DNA of 6,050 nt from the NCBI GenBank assembly GCA_030689875.1, contig JAUYHR010000089.1:1-6050 (forward strand), written 5' to 3'. The DNA is from Nanobdellota archaeon (GTDB taxonomy: Archaea > Nanobdellota > Nanobdellia > Pacearchaeales > GW2011-AR1). The notes beneath the pieces are model-generated. The model was given only the letters and a program-made list of their open reading frames with translations. It was not told where the DNA came from and made no database searches. Both the position numbers and the translations under genes were made by a program. Below, piece by piece: positions 5,427 through 6,050 of the stretch (positions are counted from its first letter, which is position 1; each line of letters starts with the position of its first letter).

Positions 5427-6035
5427 ATGAAAGCAGAAGAAAAAATCTATAAGGCATTTTATGACGCTAAGAATAAGCGACTTTATTTTTCTGAATTAAA
5501 AGAAAAAACAAAATTGTCAAATAGCTCTCTTCAGAATGCGCTGAAAAAATTAGAAAAAGAAAAATTTTTAGAGATTGACAAACAAACATCTAATGTTTTT
5601 TTCAGGATAAACGAAAATGAGAAACCAATTATTTTTTCTCAATTTGATAAAATACGGCTTAATAATCTAAATCCTGAAGTCAGAGTTCCTCTTAAAAATT
5701 GGTTAAACAGATTACCTGCAGAACTATATTCAGTAATTTTATTCGGCTCGACTTCAAGAAAACAAGAAAAAGAGGGAAGCGACATAGACTTACTAGTTAT
5801 CTTATTCAAATTTGAGAATGATGAATTTCAAAAACTATATGAAAAAGAAATAAAACAAAAGATAAATAGTTTAACAAAAAAAATAAATTCGGAATCTAAT
5901 TATCTCCTAAAAGTTATTTTTACAAATACGGATAGTTTTAAGATTACAAAAGATTACTTAATTAAGCAAGCAAAAGAAACTGGATTCCCTATCTTTGGAA
6001 ATTTAGGATATCACAAACAAAATGAAGAAAATTAA
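5427..6035 (+). CDS. Winged-helix plus minimal nucleotidyltransferase (MNT) protein
   Basis: This 202-residue protein joins a DNA-binding domain to a pol-beta-type nucleotidyltransferase. Residues 1-60 look like a winged helix: the KLSNSSLQNALKKLEKEKFL recognition helix region (29-48) followed by a wing, LEIDKQTSNVFFRI. Residues about 98-170 form the MNT core, with the signature LFGSTSRKQEKEGSDIDLLV: Gly107-Ser108, then Asp119 and Asp121 as metal ligands. The third carboxylate usual in active enzymes is not obvious; the strand that could carry it reads NYLLKVIFTN, so activity is uncertain. Related MNT proteins act as antitoxins that AMPylate a HEPN RNase partner. Stand-alone winged-helix/MNT proteins are also common in archaea as presumed regulators. 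A gene starting at 6022 overlaps the 3' end by 14 nt, suggesting a two-gene unit. The domain calls are firm; the antitoxin role is inference. Confidence 0.85.
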   Translation: MKAEEKIYKAFYDAKNKRLYFSELKEKTKLSNSSLQNALKKLEKEKFLEIDKQTSNVFFRINENEKPIIFSQFDKIRLNNLNPEVRVPLKNWLNRLPAELYSVILFGSTSRKQEKEGSDIDLLVILFKFENDEFQKLYEKEIKQKINSLTKKINSESNYLLKVIFTNTDSFKITKDYLIKQAKETGFPIFGNLGYHKQNEEN

Positions 6036-6050
6036 GGAATACTTTGAAAA
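6022..6050 (+). CDS. Start of an overlapping downstream gene, cut by window edge
   Basis: An ATG at 6022 lies inside the end of the MNT gene, in another frame, and stays open to the window edge. It encodes MKKIKEYFE plus two bases. The 14-nt overlap implies translational coupling to the MNT gene. A Lys-rich helical start would suit a small all-helical partner such as a HEPN-domain protein, which commonly sits beside MNT genes. Nine codons cannot prove this. TTAGGA at 6003-6008 is a weak possible ribosome-binding site. Confidence 0.45.

Noticed and set aside
1..6050. CRISPR array, tRNA, rRNA or insertion sequence
   Set aside because: No regularly spaced identical repeats, no cloverleaf with a T-loop GTTCRA motif, no rRNA core sequence, and no transposase or terminal inverted repeats were found by reading both strands.

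Overview
This AT-rich, gene-dense window looks like chromosomal DNA of a small-genome archaeon, most likely a DPANN lineage such as Pacearchaeota or Woesearchaeota. That placement is an inference from gene content and signals; no marker here fixes it. Supporting signs are a stand-alone MetRS beta-type tRNA-binding protein, an archaeal type IA topoisomerase with C-terminal Cys4 zinc ribbons, and TATA (box A) promoters. Several of these boxes sit about 26 nt upstream of the start codon, which implies leaderless mRNAs. TGA and TAA both act as stops, so the code is standard.

Layout. (1) 1-897: the 3' end of methionyl-tRNA synthetase, followed through a 4-bp ATGA overlap by the small OB-fold tRNA-binding protein; together they form one Met-tRNA charging unit. 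(2) 981-3431: topoisomerase IA with all catalytic residues, two zinc ribbons and an extra lysine-rich N-terminal tail of about 105 residues. (3) 3432-3693: a 262-nt gap with two look-alike hairpins, each with an AAGGA loop, then competing CATTC/GAATG stems, then the promoter and a strong Shine-Dalgarno site of the next gene. (4) 3694-3981: a 95-residue single-RRM RNA-binding protein, followed by poly-T terminators. (5) 4136-4321, minus strand: a small unrecognised protein with a consensus leaderless promoter; its 3' end lies in one copy of a GC-rich degenerate repeat. (6) 4407-5159: a membrane-anchored SIMPL (DUF541) protein, divergent from the small gene. (7) 5156-5322: a possible small gene overlapping the SIMPL stop and broken by a one-base frameshift. 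(8) 5353-6050: a perfect 14-nt palindrome, a leaderless promoter, a winged-helix plus minimal nucleotidyltransferase (MNT) protein, and the first nine codons of an overlapping gene cut by the window edge.

The left half is housekeeping (translation, DNA topology). The right half is accessory. The best candidate for a less-described system is the last module: a DNA-binding MNT protein with a possible operator in front of its promoter and an overlapping partner gene, the arrangement expected of a MNT/HEPN-type toxin-antitoxin pair. The partner's identity cannot be read from this window.
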